From positions 1 through 21,444 of IMG/VR virus record IMGVR_UViG_3300045935_000106: a stretch of DNA of 21,444 bases; one strand, written 5' to 3'. Position 1 is the first letter of the stretch, and every line of letters begins with the position of its first letter. This stretch comes from a virus. Made by a program: the position numbers and the translations under genes. Below, one piece after another: positions 20,721-21,444 of this stretch. Under the pieces are notes generated by a model that was not told the DNA's origin, did not search any database, and worked only from the letters and a program-made list of their open reading frames with translations.

Positions 20721-20734
20721 TGAAATCGATTTCA
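20721..20734. repeat. Palindrome copy 14, upstream of the first small gene
   Basis: TGAAATCGATTTCA, fully symmetric, between the A/T-rich region and the -35 of the promoter at 20677-20705. With no gene ending here, this copy looks most like an operator. Confidence 0.88.
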
Positions 20735-20764
20735 AAAAATTTTTATCAGGGTGAATGATATAGC

Positions 20765-20770
20765 ATTATA
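20765..20770 (-). promoter_or_regulatory. Possible -10 (TATAAT) in the A/T-rich gap
   Basis: Minus strand TATAAT in an A/T-rich context, about 30 bp upstream of palindrome copy 14. No good -35 is present at 16-18 nt, so this is weak. Confidence 0.25.
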
Positions 20771-20915
20771 TACACTTATATAATTTTATGGTCCCCGCTA
20801 AAACACAAATTCAAAAAATTTGATCTAGGTGGTGTGGTTTTAGGTGGCGAAGAAAAACATGCTCCGCACCGGCAAGAAGCGTGCCCGAAAAAGTCGATGG
20901 TCGATTATTTAACTG

Positions 20916-20932
20916 TGGCACGGAACGTGCCA
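20916..20932. other. Hairpin TGGCACG-GAA-CGTGCCA
   Basis: A perfect 7-bp stem with a three-base loop, third in a row of hairpins downstream of the partial gene at the right edge. There is no T-run after it on either strand. Confidence 0.5.
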
Positions 20933-20940
20933 AGGAAAAT

Positions 20941-20968
20941 TCCATGCCAACCGGCGGGCTGGCATGGA
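20941..20968 (-). terminator. Terminator-like hairpin (9-bp stem) followed by ATTTTCC
   Basis: TCCATGCCA pairs with TGGCATGGA around a GC-rich loop that can pair further. On the minus strand ATTTTCC follows, a weak T-tract. Could end the transcript of the gene stopping at 21020. Confidence 0.4.
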
Positions 20969-20975
20969 TTGTGAC

Positions 20976-21023
20976 CTAGGAATTTATCGGACCATGTAGG
21001 AGCATGGTCCGAATATTTCCTAG
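20976..21023 (-). terminator. Long imperfect hairpin (21-bp stem, 3 mismatches) at the end of the right-edge gene
   Basis: CTAGGAA...CGGACCATG pairs with CATGGTCCG...TTCCTAG around the loop TAGGAG. It begins at the TAG stop codon of the upstream gene. No T-run follows, so termination, transcript stabilisation or processing are all possible. Confidence 0.5.
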
Positions 21024-21444
21024 ACTGTTACCTTCGCGTAAAATTGCTTACCCGCGAGGGTACCGGACGCTTTACCTGTATCTACCGCGACAAGCATATC
21101 CGCCATAACGTTCTGGGGTATAGCGCCATGCAAGGTTATGTATTCGGAAAAGGCGGATTGTCCTTTGGCCGAGAATGAGGCTTTACCTGGGCCGGCATCG
21201 TTCCAAATACCGCCCCGCGTAGTTACCCAATATGATTTGACTTTGGACGTGGGCGAGGCGAATACTTTACCGATTGGAAACTTCGCATTGGACGCATCCA
21301 AGGCCGATACGCCAAGTTGCAAGGCATAGAAGGCATAATACATGGCGCGACCGAGCAAGGCATTTGTTGCGAACGAGTCGCAATAATAAAGGGTTCTACC
21401 CTTTGTTGCGACAATGGTTACTTCACCGGATTTATCCTTTGCCT
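21020..21444 (-). CDS. C-terminal 140 residues of an unrecognised protein (truncated by window edge)
   Basis: The frame is open to the right edge and ends at TAG 21020. Visible segments: SGEVTIVATKGRTLYYCDSF, LLGRAMYYAFYALQLGVSAL, SPTSKVKSYWVTTRGGIWND, GKASFSAKGQSAFSEYITLH, then a C-terminal GKASGTLAGKQFYAKVTV. The pattern is beta-rich with a Gly/Ser/Ala-rich composition, compatible with a virion protein, but no terminase, tail fibre or enzyme motif is visible. It belongs to a transcription unit that ends at the hairpins just downstream. Confidence 0.7.
   Translation of the reverse strand, partial: AKDKSGEVTIVATKGRTLYYCDSFATNALLGRAMYYAFYALQLGVSALDASNAKFPIGKVFASPTSKVKSYWVTTRGGIWNDAGPGKASFSAKGQSAFSEYITLHGAIPQNVMADMLVAVDTGKASGTLAGKQFYAKVTV

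Larger units (their letters stand above)
20710..20831. repeat. Direct repeat TTTGATCTAGGTG (two copies)
   Basis: Identical 13-mers at 20710-20722 and 20819-20831, 109 bp apart. A related TTCAAAAAATTT also occurs twice (20730 and 20811 areas). The second 13-mer directly adjoins its TTCAAAAAATTT copy. Confidence 0.6.
20639..21019. other. Non-coding gap with promoters, palindrome, direct repeats and hairpin cluster
   Basis: No plausible gene in 381 bp. From the right it holds a long imperfect hairpin, two further strong hairpins and two weaker ones. Then come an A/T-rich promoter-like stretch, two copies of TTTGATCTAGGTG (20710-20722 and 20819-20831), a palindrome copy and an extended -10 promoter. 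It separates an upstream transcription unit from the small-gene block. Confidence 0.6.

Noticed and set aside
1-21444. CRISPR array interpretation of the repeated 14-mer
   Set aside because: The copies are palindromic, spaced irregularly from about 0.25 to several kb, and separated by genes, not by uniform spacers.

Overview
The window is a late-gene segment of a tailed phage or prophage. Every supported gene lies on the minus strand, so transcription runs from high to low coordinate. No chromosomal housekeeping gene, tRNA, rRNA, integrase, CRISPR array or insertion sequence was seen. Strong AGGAG-type ribosome binding sites, stop/start overlaps (ATGA, GTGA, TGATG), an XkdF-like protease, an HK97-fold capsid, Mu gpG/gp37-like connector proteins, a tail tube without a sheath gene, and a TP901-type tape measure point to a long-tailed phage with a non-contractile tail (siphovirus-like). 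The host cannot be named from the sequence; a Gram-negative host is only a guess.

Layout in transcription order. (1) 21444-21020: the C-terminal end of an unrecognised protein, followed by a 381-bp non-coding gap with a cluster of hairpins, a 13-bp direct repeat and promoter-like sequences. (2) 20638-12353: about 22 small genes, mostly of unknown function. They include three Cys-rich putative zinc proteins, four related small coiled-coil/membrane proteins (DUF1640-like), very small membrane proteins and an M15-peptidase-like protein that may be lysis functions. (3) 12170-7075: a degenerate staphylococcal-nuclease-like protein, portal, XkdF-like prohead protease, a 514-aa protein with a nested in-frame scaffold start, and major capsid protein. 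(4) 6981-4022: a two-repeat putative decoration protein, a small head protein and three connector/completion proteins. (5) 4008-1: two tandem tail-tube paralogues, a small protein, a tail assembly chaperone pair that appears joined by a -1 frameshift, and the start of the tape measure protein.

The most unusual feature is a 14-bp palindrome, TGAAATYRATTTCA, present as 15 full-length copies. Twelve are at gene junctions. Ten of these sit 4-22 nt before the next start codon, usually just 5' of its Shine-Dalgarno sequence. In five junctions the TGA of the palindrome is the stop codon of the upstream gene. This looks like either a distributed operator system inside a long operon (compare stoperators of mycobacteriophage L5) or a conserved linker between exchangeable gene cassettes. 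I do not recognise the motif.

No terminase genes occur in the 9.6 kb upstream of the portal, where they are usually found.
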